Below are positions 1 through 5,568 of a stretch of 5,568 nt of DNA, piece by piece. Numbering within the stretch: position 1 is the stretch's first letter; each line of letters starts with the position of its first letter. Source of the DNA: Pseudomonadota bacterium. Its GTDB lineage: Bacteria > Pseudomonadota > Gammaproteobacteria > Burkholderiales > Rhodocyclaceae. Location of the stretch: assembly GCA_030917225.1 (NCBI GenBank), contig JAUPVD010000148.1, positions 1 to 5,568 on the forward strand. Direction: 5' to 3'. The notes below the pieces were generated by a model that was not told the origin of the DNA, did not search any database, and saw nothing but the letters and a program-made list of their open reading frames with translations. A program made the translations under genes and the position numbers.

Positions 1-92
1 AATTCGAGAAGAGCGCCACGGTAACCTTGCTGGTTCGGCGCGGTGAAGTTCAGACCTTCGTGACGATCAAGGGTCTGAATGGCGACCGTTAG
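1..92 (+). CDS. Do/DegP-family serine protease (MucD-like), C-terminal end only
   Basis: Only the last 29 codons and the TAG stop (90-92) are inside the window; the reading frame starts at base 3. The visible end, containing ATVTLLVRRGEVQTFVTIKG, has the alternating hydrophobic pattern of the final beta strands of a PDZ domain, as in Do-family periplasmic proteases. Members of this family degrade or refold damaged envelope proteins and are usually controlled by the sigma-E system. The assignment leans on context: in many betaproteobacteria a mucD-type gene, often at the end of an rpoE-rse cluster, precedes a glutaredoxin-like gene and lepA. The catalytic domain is not visible, so the fragment could belong to another PDZ protein. 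The stop codon lies inside the next gene, suggesting translational coupling. Confidence 0.6.
   Translation, partial: FEKSATVTLLVRRGEVQTFVTIKGLNGDR
69..73 (+). promoter_or_regulatory. ribosome binding site for the glutaredoxin-like gene
   Basis: AAGGG lies 5 nt before the ATG at 79. No comparable purine tract lies at the right distance from the second in-frame ATG at 94. This favours the upstream start, which overlaps the preceding protease gene by 14 nt. Confidence 0.45.
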
Positions 93-333
93 CATGCAGC
101 TGACACTGCTGTCCCGGACATACTGCCATCTGTGTCACGACATGGAAGCAGCCTTGGCACCGCTGGCGGCCGAAGTTGGGGCCGAAGTGGTGCTGCTGGA
201 TGTGGATGCGGATGATGCGCTTGAGGCACGGTGGGGGGAACTTGTCCCGGTCTTGCTGCATGGAGACACGGAGCTCTGCCATTACTTCCTGGACGAGCCC
301 AAAGTCCGTGATTATTTGAGCCAAATCCGCTAA
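79..333 (+). CDS. glutaredoxin-like (DUF836-type) thioredoxin-fold protein
   Basis: This 84-residue protein is predicted to be cytoplasmic, with no signal peptide. After a first beta strand (QLTLLSR) it carries the redox motif C16-H-L-C19 at the start of the first helix. A second strand ends in LLDVDAD (39-45), and V56-P57 fits the conserved cis-proline turn of the thioredoxin fold. The size and the CxxC plus VPVL pattern match the small glutaredoxin-like family (PF05768) often encoded before lepA in betaproteobacteria. Its substrate is not known; a thiol-disulfide role is inferred from the fold. A third cysteine, C67, is present. The start could also be ATG 94, which gives 79 residues and begins 2 nt after the protease stop; I prefer 79 because of the AAGGG before it. 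Transcription probably ends at the terminator just downstream. Confidence 0.8.
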   Translation: MATVSMQLTLLSRTYCHLCHDMEAALAPLAAEVGAEVVLLDVDADDALEARWGELVPVLLHGDTELCHYFLDEPKVRDYLSQIR

Positions 334-336
334 AAT
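308..336 (+). promoter_or_regulatory. possible weak promoter for the lepA operon
   Basis: TAAAAT at 331-336 matches the sigma-70 -10 consensus at five of six bases and overlaps the TAA stop of the glutaredoxin-like gene. The -35 position at 17-nt spacing is GTGATT (308-313), a poor match. If used, transcription would start near 343 and run through the terminator hairpin before reaching lepA. This is a sequence guess only; any lepA promoter could instead lie further upstream. Confidence 0.22.
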
Positions 337-356
337 CGCGACCTGACGCTTAATCC

Positions 357-381
357 AAGGGGGCTCGACAGCCCCCTTTTT
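357..381 (+). terminator. intrinsic terminator between the glutaredoxin-like gene and lepA
   Basis: A perfect GC-rich stem is visible: GGGGGCT (359-365) pairs with AGCCCCC (370-376) around a CGAC loop, followed by five T (377-381). AA at 357-358 can extend the stem by pairing with the first two T, giving 9 bp. On the other strand no T run of useful length follows, so it works for + strand transcription. It ends the protease/glutaredoxin-like transcript, or acts as an attenuator for read-through into lepA, whose ATG is only 10 nt further on. Confidence 0.88.
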
Positions 382-391
382 CGTGCTGCAC

Positions 392-2185
392 ATGGAACAC
401 ATCCGTAATTTCTCCATCATCGCCCATATCGATCACGGCAAATCAACGCTGGCCGATCGCATTATTCACCTCTGCGGTGGCCTTTCCGACCGTGAAATGG
501 AAGCCCAGGTCCTGGATTCGATGGATATCGAACGCGAGCGCGGGATTACCATCAAGGCGCAGACGGCTGCTTTGTCCTACAAGGCGAGGGATGGTCAGGT
601 CTATAACCTGAACCTGATCGATACGCCGGGACACGTCGACTTTTCCTACGAAGTGTCACGCTCGCTGTCCGCCTGTGAAGGTGCGTTGCTGGTCGTCGAT
701 GCCTCGCAGGGTGTCGAAGCCCAGACGGTGGCCAACTGCTATACGGCCATTGAGCTTGGCGTCGATGTGCTGCCGGTCCTGAACAAGATTGATCTACCGT
801 CAGCCAACCCGGATGGCGCCCGCCAGGAAATCGAGGACGTGATCGGCATTGATGCCTCGGAGGCCGTGCTTGCCTCGGCCAAGACCGGTCTTGGCGTCGA
901 GGACATCCTCGAGGCTGTCATCGCGCGCATACCTCCGCCCAAGGGCGATCCGGATGCACCGTTGAAAGCGCTGATCATCGACTCCTGGTTCGACAACTAC
1001 GTCGGTGTGGTTATGCTGGTTCGCGTTGTCGATGGCGTGCTGAAACCGAAGGAAAAGATTCGTCTGATGGCCACCGGTACAACCCACCTGTGCGAGCAGG
1101 TCGGTGTGTTCACGCCGAAATCGCTTGGTCGCAGCGAGCTTCGCGCGGGGGAGGTGGGTTTCATCATTTCCGGTATCAAGGAACTGAATGCGGCCAAGGT
1201 TGGCGATACGGTGACCCATGCCGATCGCCAGGCTAGCGAAGCGCTTCCCGGCTTCAAGGAAATCAAGTCGCAGGTGTTTGCCGGCCTCTACCCGATCGAG
1301 GCGAATCAGTACGACTCCTTGCGCGAGTCGCTGGAGAAGCTGAAACTGAACGATGCCTCTCTGCACTACGAGCCGGAAGTGTCGCAGGCGCTGGGTTTTG
1401 GCTTCCGTTGCGGCTTCCTTGGCCTGCTGCACATGGAAATCGTTCAAGAGCGTCTTGAGCGCGAATTCGATCAGGACCTGATTACCACCGCACCTACTGT
1501 GGTTTACCAGGTCTCGATGCGCGATGGCAGCATCCTCCAGGTCGAGAACCCTTCCAAGCTGCCCGATCTGTCCAAGATCGAGGAAATCCGCGAACCGATC
1601 ATCACCACCACCATCTTTGTCCCACAGGATTATCTGGGCAGCGTCATCACGCTTTGTAACCAGAAACGGGGCAACCAGGTCGATCTGCACTACCACGGTC
1701 GCCAGGTAAAGGTGGTCTATGACATGCCGATGGCCGAAGTGGTCATGGATTTCTTCGACAAGCTGAAATCGGTGTCGCGCGGCTATGCCTCGCTGGACTA
1801 CGAATTCAAGGAATACTGCGCAGCCGATGTGGTCAAGCTCGACATCCTGATCAACAGCGAGAAGGTCGATGCGCTGTCGGTGATCGTGCACCGGGCCAAT
1901 TCGACCTATCGTGGTCGCGAGCTGGCCTCGAAGATGCGCGAACTGATTCCCCGCCAGATGTACGATGTTGCCATCCAGGCAGCGATCGGTTCCAACATCA
2001 TCGCCCGTGAAAACGTCAAGGCGATGCGCAAGGACGTTCTTGCCAAGTGCTATGGCGGCGATATTTCCCGCAAGAAGAAGCTTCTGGAAAAGCAGAAGGC
2101 CGGCAAGAAGCGCATGAAGCAGGTCGGTTCCGTCGAGATCCCGCAGGAAGCCTTCCTGGCCGTACTGCGCGTCGACAGTAAATAA
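392..2185 (+). CDS. lepA: elongation factor 4 (LepA), ribosome-associated GTPase
   Basis: This full-length translational GTPase has 597 residues, against 599 in E. coli. The order is G domain, domain II, EF-G-like domains III and V, and the LepA-specific C-terminal domain. The GTPase motifs are intact: G1 AHIDHGKST (11-19), switch I ERGIT with T53, G3 D77-T-P-G-H81, G4 N131-K-I-D134, and G5 S162-A-K164. The C-terminal signature K552[11 protein letters not shown] and the basic tail mark LepA rather than EF-G or TypA. The protein binds ribosomes and has been linked to back-translocation, stress translation and 30S biogenesis. I chose ATG 392 because the protein then begins [19 protein letters not shown], as in the family; an in-frame GTG at 383 would add three residues. 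No Shine-Dalgarno is visible before either start. It is the first gene after the terminator and probably heads the operon with lepB. Confidence 0.98.
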   Translation: MEHIRNFSIIAHIDHGKSTLADRIIHLCGGLSDREMEAQVLDSMDIERERGITIKAQTAALSYKARDGQVYNLNLIDTPGHVDFSYEVSRSLSACEGALLVVDASQGVEAQTVANCYTAIELGVDVLPVLNKIDLPSANPDGARQEIEDVIGIDASEAVLASAKTGLGVEDILEAVIARIPPPKGDPDAPLKALIIDSWFDNYVGVVMLVRVVDGVLKPKEKIRLMATGTTHLCEQVGVFTPKSLGRSELRAGEVGFIISGIKELNAAKVGDTVTHADRQASEALPGFKEIKSQVFAGLYPIEANQYDSLRESLEKLKLNDASLHYEPEVSQALGFGFRCGFLGLLHMEIVQERLEREFDQDLITTAPTVVYQVSMRDGSILQVENPSKLPDLSKIEEIREPIITTTIFVPQDYLGSVITLCNQKRGNQVDLHYHGRQVKVVYDMPMAEVVMDFFDKLKSVSRGYASLDYEFKEYCAADVVKLDILINSEKVDALSVIVHRANSTYRGRELASKMRELIPRQMYDVAIQAAIGSNIIARENVKAMRKDVLAKCYGGDISRKKKLLEKQKAGKKRMKQVGSVEIPQEAFLAVLRVDSK

Positions 2186-2187
2186 AC

Positions 2188-2193
2188 GGAGAA
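2188..2193 (+). promoter_or_regulatory. ribosome binding site deciding the lepB TTG start
   Basis: GGAGAA lies 4 nt before TTG 2198, in the 12-nt gap after lepA. No ATG or GTG codon in the lepB frame gives a complete first membrane segment, so this site supports TTG as the start. Confidence 0.6.
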
Positions 2194-2197
2194 TCTC

Positions 2198-2986
2198 TTG
2201 AACTTCGCGCTGATTCTTTTCATTCTGCTGCTGGTATCGGGCGCCATCTGGGCAGTCGACGCACTTTTTCTCAAGCCGAAGCGTGCGCCAGGCGGCAAGG
2301 ATCCCTGGTGGGTCGAATATGGCAGCGGATTCTTTCCGGTGATCCTGATTGTCTTCGTGTTGCGCTCGTTCATTGTCGAGCCGTTCAAGATTCCTTCTGG
2401 CTCGATGATCCCGACGCTGCTGGTCGGTGACTTCATTCTGGTCAATAAGTACACCTACGGAATCCGTTTGCCGGTGATCAACAAGAAGGTCATCAACCTC
2501 AACCAGCCGCAGCGTGGCGATGTCATGGTCTTCCGTTACCCCGACGACCCGTCGCTGGACTACATCAAGCGCGTTGTCGGGGTGCCCGGCGACAAGGTGG
2601 CCTATCAGAACAAGCGGCTGACGATCAATGGCCAGCGACTGGAACTAAAAAAACAGGATGATTATCTCCATTCCGAGCGCCTGTATTATTCGAAGCAATA
2701 CACCGAAAAACTGGGTGAGGTCGAGCACCGCATCCTGAACGATGACGATGCTCCGTCGTTCATCAACGACGCATCCTTGTTCCCATTCCGCGAGAATTGT
2801 CTCTACAATAATGCTGGCGTGATCTGCACGGTGCCGCCGGGCCATTACTTCATGGTCGGTGACAACCGTGACAACAGCCGCGACAGTAGGGTGTGGGGCT
2901 TCGTTCCGGACGAAAATATCGTCGGCAAGGCCTTCTTCATCTGGTTCAACTTCAGCGACCTCGGTCGCATTGGCTCGTTCAAGTGA
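2198..2986 (+). CDS. lepB: signal peptidase I (leader peptidase)
   Basis: This 262-residue inner-membrane protease cleaves signal peptides from proteins leaving the Sec and Tat pathways, with its catalytic domain in the periplasm. There are two hydrophobic segments: residues 3-25 (starting NFALILFILLLVSG) and about 44-60 (GFFPVILIVFVLRSFIV). The Ser/Lys dyad is intact: S69 in PSGSMIPTL (box B) and K124 in DYIKRVVGVPGDK (box D). Box E is present as GDNRDNSRDSR (221-231). The charged stretch at about 150-200, between boxes D and E, is the variable part of the family and is locally AT-rich, including an A7 run (2647-2653). Translation starts at TTG, supported by GGAGAA 4 nt upstream and by the full first membrane segment; this rare start may limit expression. 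It lies 12 nt behind lepA and 13 nt before the DUF4845 gene, so it is operonic. Confidence 0.97.
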   Translation: MNFALILFILLLVSGAIWAVDALFLKPKRAPGGKDPWWVEYGSGFFPVILIVFVLRSFIVEPFKIPSGSMIPTLLVGDFILVNKYTYGIRLPVINKKVINLNQPQRGDVMVFRYPDDPSLDYIKRVVGVPGDKVAYQNKRLTINGQRLELKKQDDYLHSERLYYSKQYTEKLGEVEHRILNDDDAPSFINDASLFPFRENCLYNNAGVICTVPPGHYFMVGDNRDNSRDSRVWGFVPDENIVGKAFFIWFNFSDLGRIGSFK

Positions 2987-2999
2987 GGAGGGGGGAGCG

Positions 3000-3368
3000 A
3001 TGAGGCATCAAAAGGGCGTCAGTCTGTCTGGCCTGCTGGTCTGGGGTTTCATTTGCGCAATGATCGCTCTCGTGGTGATCAAGATCGCTCCGTCAGCCAT
3101 TGAGTACTACAAGACACAAAAGGCCATCAAATCAGTCGCCGCCAATGCACCTGCAGGCTCAACGGTGCCGGATTTGCGCAAGGCGTATTCGAAGTTTGTT
3201 GAAGTCGAACATCTGTCTGACGTTCGGCCAGAAGATCTCGATATCGCCAAGGAAGGCAACCAAGTGGTCATTTCGTTTGCCTACGACAAGAAGATTCCGC
3301 TCTTTGGCCCCGTCAGCGTACTGATCGAATACCAGGCGTCCTCTTCGGGGCGCAGCAAGGGCGAATGA
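3000..3368 (+). CDS. DUF4845 single-pass membrane protein, pilin-like N-terminus
   Basis: This 122-residue protein has a short basic N-terminus (MRHQKG), one hydrophobic segment (about 9-29) and a soluble C-terminal part of about 90 residues, rich in charged and beta-forming stretches. It matches what I know of the DUF4845 family (PF16137), which is commonly found between lepB and rnc in beta- and gammaproteobacteria. Its function is not known. The N-terminus resembles a type IV pilin or pseudopilin (QKG followed by VSLSGLLVW), but the Glu normally at mature position 5 is a Gly, so processing by prepilin peptidase is uncertain. With the cleavage site absent or unused it would be an N-in, C-out membrane protein. 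ATG 3000 is preceded by a very strong AGGAGG (2986-2991) at 8-nt spacing; the same frame stays open upstream to 2859 inside lepB, but that part is a shadow of lepB. Its stop overlaps the rnc start as ATGA. Confidence 0.85.
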   Translation: MRHQKGVSLSGLLVWGFICAMIALVVIKIAPSAIEYYKTQKAIKSVAANAPAGSTVPDLRKAYSKFVEVEHLSDVRPEDLDIAKEGNQVVISFAYDKKIPLFGPVSVLIEYQASSSGRSKGE

Positions 3369-4030
3369 CAACGGGCAGGCTCGAAGCGGCTGTCGGCTAT
3401 GTGTTCGCCGATTCGGGCCTGTTGCAAACGGCGCTGACCCATCGCAGTCACAGTTCGCCGCATAACGAGCGTCTCGAATTCATCGGCGACGCCGTCCTCA
3501 ACTGCGTTGTTGCGCTTGAGCTTTACCGCCGATTTCCCACCTTGGCCGAAGGCGACATGTCGCGACTGCGAGCCAATCTCGTGCGTCAGGAAACCCTGCA
3601 TCAGATCGCCGATGCATTGGCGCTTGGCGAAATGCTGCGTCTTGGCGAAGGCGAACTCAAAAGCGGCGGCCATCAGCGACCTTCGATTCTTGCCGATGCC
3701 GTAGAAGCCATGATTGGCGCCGTGCAACTGGATGGTGGCTTTGATGCCGCAGCAGCGCTGGTTGTCGGCCTTTACGAATCCCGCCTGACTGCCATCGTTC
3801 CCGGGCAGCAGATCAAGGACCCGAAGACCCGGTTGCAGGAATACCTGCAGGGACGTCGGATGGCCTTGCCGCAATACGCCCTGATGGACACTTCGGGCGA
3901 GGCACATGCCCAGAACTTTCGTGTCGTCTGCGAGGTGGTTGGGCTGCGCCTGCGTACCGAGGGCGTTGGCCAGAGTCGCCGCGCCGCAGAACAGATGGCC
4001 GCCGAGCGCGCACTGGAGAACCTGAAATGA
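3365..4030 (+). CDS. rnc: ribonuclease III
   Basis: This 221-residue double-strand-specific endoribonuclease processes the 16S/23S rRNA precursor and many structured mRNAs; E. coli Rnc has 226 residues. The signature N34-E-R-L-E-F-I-G-D42 is present. The acidic catalytic and metal-binding residues are E35, E38, D42, E62, D111 and E114 (in [10 protein letters not shown]), corresponding to E38, E41, D45, E65, D114 and E117 of E. coli. A double-stranded RNA binding domain follows from D152 ([12 protein letters not shown]) to the C-terminus, ending [16 protein letters not shown]. Both domains are complete, so it should be active as a homodimer. The start overlaps the DUF4845 stop in ATGA, with AAGGG (3357-3361) just before it, so translation is probably coupled. 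In E. coli RNase III lowers its own expression by cutting its leader; here rnc is internal to the operon and no equivalent leader is visible directly upstream. Confidence 0.98.
   Translation: MTTGRLEAAVGYVFADSGLLQTALTHRSHSSPHNERLEFIGDAVLNCVVALELYRRFPTLAEGDMSRLRANLVRQETLHQIADALALGEMLRLGEGELKSGGHQRPSILADAVEAMIGAVQLDGGFDAAAALVVGLYESRLTAIVPGQQIKDPKTRLQEYLQGRRMALPQYALMDTSGEAHAQNFRVVCEVVGLRLRTEGVGQSRRAAEQMAAERALENLK
4015..4018 (+). promoter_or_regulatory. Shine-Dalgarno-like GGAG before the rnc stop
   Basis: GGAG in the last codons of rnc lies 8 nt before ATG 4027, which overlaps the rnc stop. It is well placed to start translation of the small ORF in the rnc-era spacer, but it is also ordinary coding sequence (Leu-Glu-Asn), so its role is inferred. 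Confidence 0.35.
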
Positions 4031-4134
4031 TGACTTTTCCCCCAACTCCCTTCCCACGGAAGCGGGTGACTGCGGCTCGGCCGCTGGTTCATGTCTTGCT
4101 GCCGTCTTGGGCCAGTGTGGTGGGGGCAGCATGA
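4027..4134 (+). CDS. possible 35-aa small ORF bridging rnc and era
   Basis: ATG 4027 overlaps the rnc stop (ATGA), and the frame runs 35 codons to TGA 4132-4134, which overlaps the era start (ATGA). A second ATG follows at 4030. The predicted peptide begins [14 protein letters not shown] and ends SWASVVGAA: proline-rich, then basic, then mostly hydrophobic, loosely like a signal peptide. I recognise no family. For: GGAG 8 nt upstream, exact coupling at both ends, and the fact that it fills an otherwise untranslated gap in a tightly packed operon. Against: all three arginine codons are CGG, unlike the CGC/CGT preferred in neighbouring genes, and an open frame of this length can occur by chance in GC-rich DNA. 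If translated, its likely job is to carry ribosomes from rnc to era rather than to make a functional peptide. Confidence 0.35.
   Translation: MMTFPPTPFPRKRVTAARPLVHVLLPSWASVVGAA
4039..4126 (+). promoter_or_regulatory. potential RNA structure in the rnc-era spacer
   Basis: The C-rich beginning of the spacer can pair with its G-rich end: CCCCCA (4039-4044) with TGGGGG (4121-4126), optionally extended by CCAC (4054-4057) with GTGG (4117-4120) across a bulge. Inside lies a small hairpin, GCGGC-TCG-GCCGC (4072-4084). The G run is the only Shine-Dalgarno-like sequence before the era ATG, so the closing stem could hide it. There is no T run, so this is not an intrinsic terminator. Function is inferred from complementarity alone. 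Confidence 0.3.
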
Positions 4135-5015
4135 CCACCCTCCGCTCCGGCTATATCGCCATCGTCGGTCGTCCCAACGTCGGCAAATCGACACTGCTCA
4201 ATGCTTTCATTGGCGAGAAGATCAGTATCGTTTCGCGCAAGGCGCAGACGACTCGACATCGCATCATGGGCATCCGTACTGACGCCAATGCGCAGTATGT
4301 CTTCGTCGACACACCCGGTTTCCAGACACAACATACCAATGCACTCAACCGGGCCATGAACCGGGGTGTCACGCAGGCGCTGGCGGATGTCGACGTGGTT
4401 CTGTTCGTCATCGAGGCCGAGCGTTTCGGCAGCAAGGACAAGGTTGTGCTTGATCTGTTGCCGCAGGACAAGCCGGTCATTCTGGTGATCAACAAGGTCG
4501 ACCGCATCAAGGACAAGGCTGCGTTCATGCCTTTTCTGGCCGAGGTGGCCACACGCCGGGAATTTGCCGCCGTGGTGCCGGTCAGCGCCACCAACGGCAA
4601 GCAACTCAAGGAACTGCTGGCGGAAACGCGCAAGTTGTTGCCACATGAGGCGTTGCTGTTTGCCGAAGACGAGATGACCGACAAGAGCTCGCGCTTCATT
4701 GCTGCCGAATACATTCGCGAGAAGCTCTTTCGCCTGCTTGGCGACGAATTGCCTTATGCCGCCACGGTCGAGATCGAGAAATTCGAGGAGGAGGGCAATC
4801 TCAAGCGCATTTTTGCCGCCATCGTCGTCGATCGCCCGGGGCACAAAGCCATCGTCATCGGCAAGGGGGGCGAAACATTGAAGCGGATTGCCTCGGAAGC
4901 CCGTCAGGACATGGAGCGACTTTTCGATGGCAAGGTCTATCTCGAAGTCTGGGTCAAGGTAAAGTCGGGCTGGACTGACGACGAACGCCTGCTCAAAAGC
5001 CTCGGTTACGAGTAG
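4131..5015 (+). CDS. era: GTPase Era, 16S rRNA/30S assembly factor
   Basis: This 294-residue GTPase (301 in E. coli) binds the 3' end of 16S rRNA and acts late in 30S subunit maturation, at the ribosome or inner membrane. Motifs in order: G1 G13-R-P-N-V-G-K-S20; switch I QTTRHRI with T40/T41; G3 D60-T-P-G-F; G4 N121-K-V-D124; G5 S152-A-T. The C-terminal type II KH domain is present, with its RNA-binding G244-K-G-G247 loop followed by a helix ([18 protein letters not shown]). The conserved end [20 protein letters not shown] is complete. I chose ATG 4131 because the protein then begins a few residues before the G1 strand, as in the family; an in-frame TTG at 4107 would add eight unlike residues. 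Only a G run (4122-4126) precedes the start, so initiation may depend on coupling from upstream. The following gene, recO, is 14 nt away. Confidence 0.98.
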   Translation: MTTLRSGYIAIVGRPNVGKSTLLNAFIGEKISIVSRKAQTTRHRIMGIRTDANAQYVFVDTPGFQTQHTNALNRAMNRGVTQALADVDVVLFVIEAERFGSKDKVVLDLLPQDKPVILVINKVDRIKDKAAFMPFLAEVATRREFAAVVPVSATNGKQLKELLAETRKLLPHEALLFAEDEMTDKSSRFIAAEYIREKLFRLLGDELPYAATVEIEKFEEEGNLKRIFAAIVVDRPGHKAIVIGKGGETLKRIASEARQDMERLFDGKVYLEVWVKVKSGWTDDERLLKSLGYE

Positions 5016-5029
5016 AGCGATAGGCAGCG

Positions 5030-5568
5030 ATGCAGCGGCAACGGGTTGATGCGCAGCCGGCTTACGTGCTGCATACCTATCCCTTCCGCGAAACGAGCCT
5101 GATCGTCGAGGTTTTTACCCGTGATCATGGCCGCGTCGCTCTGTTGGCGCGCGGGGCAAGGCGTCCGCGCTCAGCCTTGCGTGGTCTGCTGATGGCTTTC
5201 CAGCCTCTGGAACTTGGTTGGGCGGGCAAGGGTGAGGTTCAGACGCTGATGAAAGCCGAATGGCAAGGCGGCCAGCCCTTGCTGGACGGTAAGGCCCTGT
5301 TCTGCGGTTACTACCTCAATGAACTGCTGATGAACCTGCTGCCGCGTGAAGATGCCCATGAAAAGCTGTTTGGCGCCTACGCCGAAACCCTCAAGCGCTT
5401 CTCGACCGTGCTGCGTGAAGCTGACCTGCGTACTTTCGAGCATTCCCTGCTTTCAGAGCTCGGCTACGGCCTGACCCTGACGACGGATTGTGATGGGGTT
5501 CCGATTGATGCGCAGGGAAACTATGCTTACGAAATCGAACGTGGTGCCATACGCATTGCGCAACCGGG
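5030..5568 (+). CDS. recO: DNA repair protein RecO, N-terminal part (runs off the window)
   Basis: The ATG at 5030 opens a frame that stays open to the window edge (179 codons visible, roughly three quarters of a typical RecO of about 240 residues). The N-terminus YVLHTYPFRETSLIVEVFTR (12-31), followed by DHGRVALLARGARRPRSAL, is the RecO OB-fold domain, which binds single-stranded DNA. The helical part follows with GYYLNELLMNLLPRED and LRTFEHSLLSELGYGLTL. RecO works with RecR to load RecA onto SSB-coated gaps in the RecF pathway. The segment after LGYGLTL has a single Cys (in TDCDG) where zinc-binding RecO proteins carry a four-Cys cluster, so this looks like the non-zinc type of E. coli. It starts 14 nt after era with only a weak AGG (5022-5024) before it, and probably belongs to the same transcript. 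Confidence 0.93.
   Translation, partial: MQRQRVDAQPAYVLHTYPFRETSLIVEVFTRDHGRVALLARGARRPRSALRGLLMAFQPLELGWAGKGEVQTLMKAEWQGGQPLLDGKALFCGYYLNELLMNLLPREDAHEKLFGAYAETLKRFSTVLREADLRTFEHSLLSELGYGLTLTTDCDGVPIDAQGNYAYEIERGAIRIAQP

Noticed and set aside
800..1891. 363-codon open frame on the - strand inside lepA
   Set aside because: It lies opposite conserved LepA coding sequence. The translation is rich in His, Asp, Gln and Arg with no recognisable domain, as expected for the antisense of a GC-biased gene, and no ribosome site was seen.
2859..2999. Upstream extension of the DUF4845 reading frame into lepB
   Set aside because: These 47 codons overlap box E and the end of lepB in another frame and are Ser/Thr/Ala-rich shadow sequence. 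The strong AGGAGG site points to ATG 3000.
4107..4130. TTG 4107 as an upstream start for era
   Set aside because: It would add eight residues (MGQCGGGS) not typical of Era. ATG 4131 gives the usual distance to the G1 motif.
4031..4130. Rho-independent terminator in the rnc-era spacer
   Set aside because: Inverted pairing exists, but no T run follows the G-rich arm; the only T4 precedes the C-rich arm.
3281..4138. 285-codon open frame on the - strand opposite rnc
   Set aside because: It is antisense to intact RNase III and extends over the spacer. No family features and no start signal were seen, so it is a codon-bias shadow.
4089..4844. 251-codon open frame on the - strand opposite era
   Set aside because: It is fully antisense to the conserved Era GTPase domain, with low-complexity composition and no motifs.
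1..5568. Search for mobile elements, CRISPR repeats, tRNA/rRNA genes or a foreign island
   Set aside because: All the sequence except short spacers belongs to conserved housekeeping genes in the expected order. No terminal inverted repeats, spaced direct repeats or tRNA-like folds were noticed by eye.

Overview
The window is a compact block of housekeeping genes, all on the + strand. Gene order and protein sequences suggest a betaproteobacterium, probably of the Rhodocyclales (Dechloromonas/Azonexus type). This placement rests on recognised protein character and the order Do-protease / glutaredoxin-like / lepA / lepB / DUF4845 / rnc / era / recO. No mobile element, CRISPR array, tRNA or rRNA was seen.

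Layout. Bases 1-92 hold the last codons of a Do/DegP-family (MucD-like) periplasmic protease. A small glutaredoxin-like gene follows (79-333), overlapping that protease by 14 nt. Bases 334-391 form the only real transcriptional punctuation: a textbook intrinsic terminator (357-381) ending 10 nt before the lepA start. From 392 the genes are packed: lepA (392-2185), lepB (TTG start, 2198-2986), a one-TM DUF4845 protein (3000-3368), rnc (3365-4030, ATGA overlap), a 100-nt spacer, era (4131-5015) and the 5' part of recO (5030 to the window edge). No terminator was seen between lepA and recO, so lepA-lepB-DUF4845-rnc-era-recO probably forms one transcript.

How the genes fit together. LepA/EF4 acts on the elongating ribosome or in its biogenesis. 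LepB removes signal peptides from exported proteins. RNase III and Era process and assemble ribosomal RNA and the 30S subunit. RecO loads RecA in gap repair. The upstream protease belongs to envelope stress control. The operon therefore links translation, ribosome maturation, protein export and repair, as in the classic lepA-lepB-rnc-era-recO order of Proteobacteria.

The points most worth a second look are in the short spacers. The rnc-era gap is exactly filled by an unlisted 35-codon ORF that overlaps the rnc stop and the era start, and a C-rich/G-rich pairing there could mask the era ribosome-binding region. The lepA start lies directly behind a terminator and has no visible Shine-Dalgarno sequence. 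I see no wholly new multi-gene system here; the novelty, if any, is regulatory.
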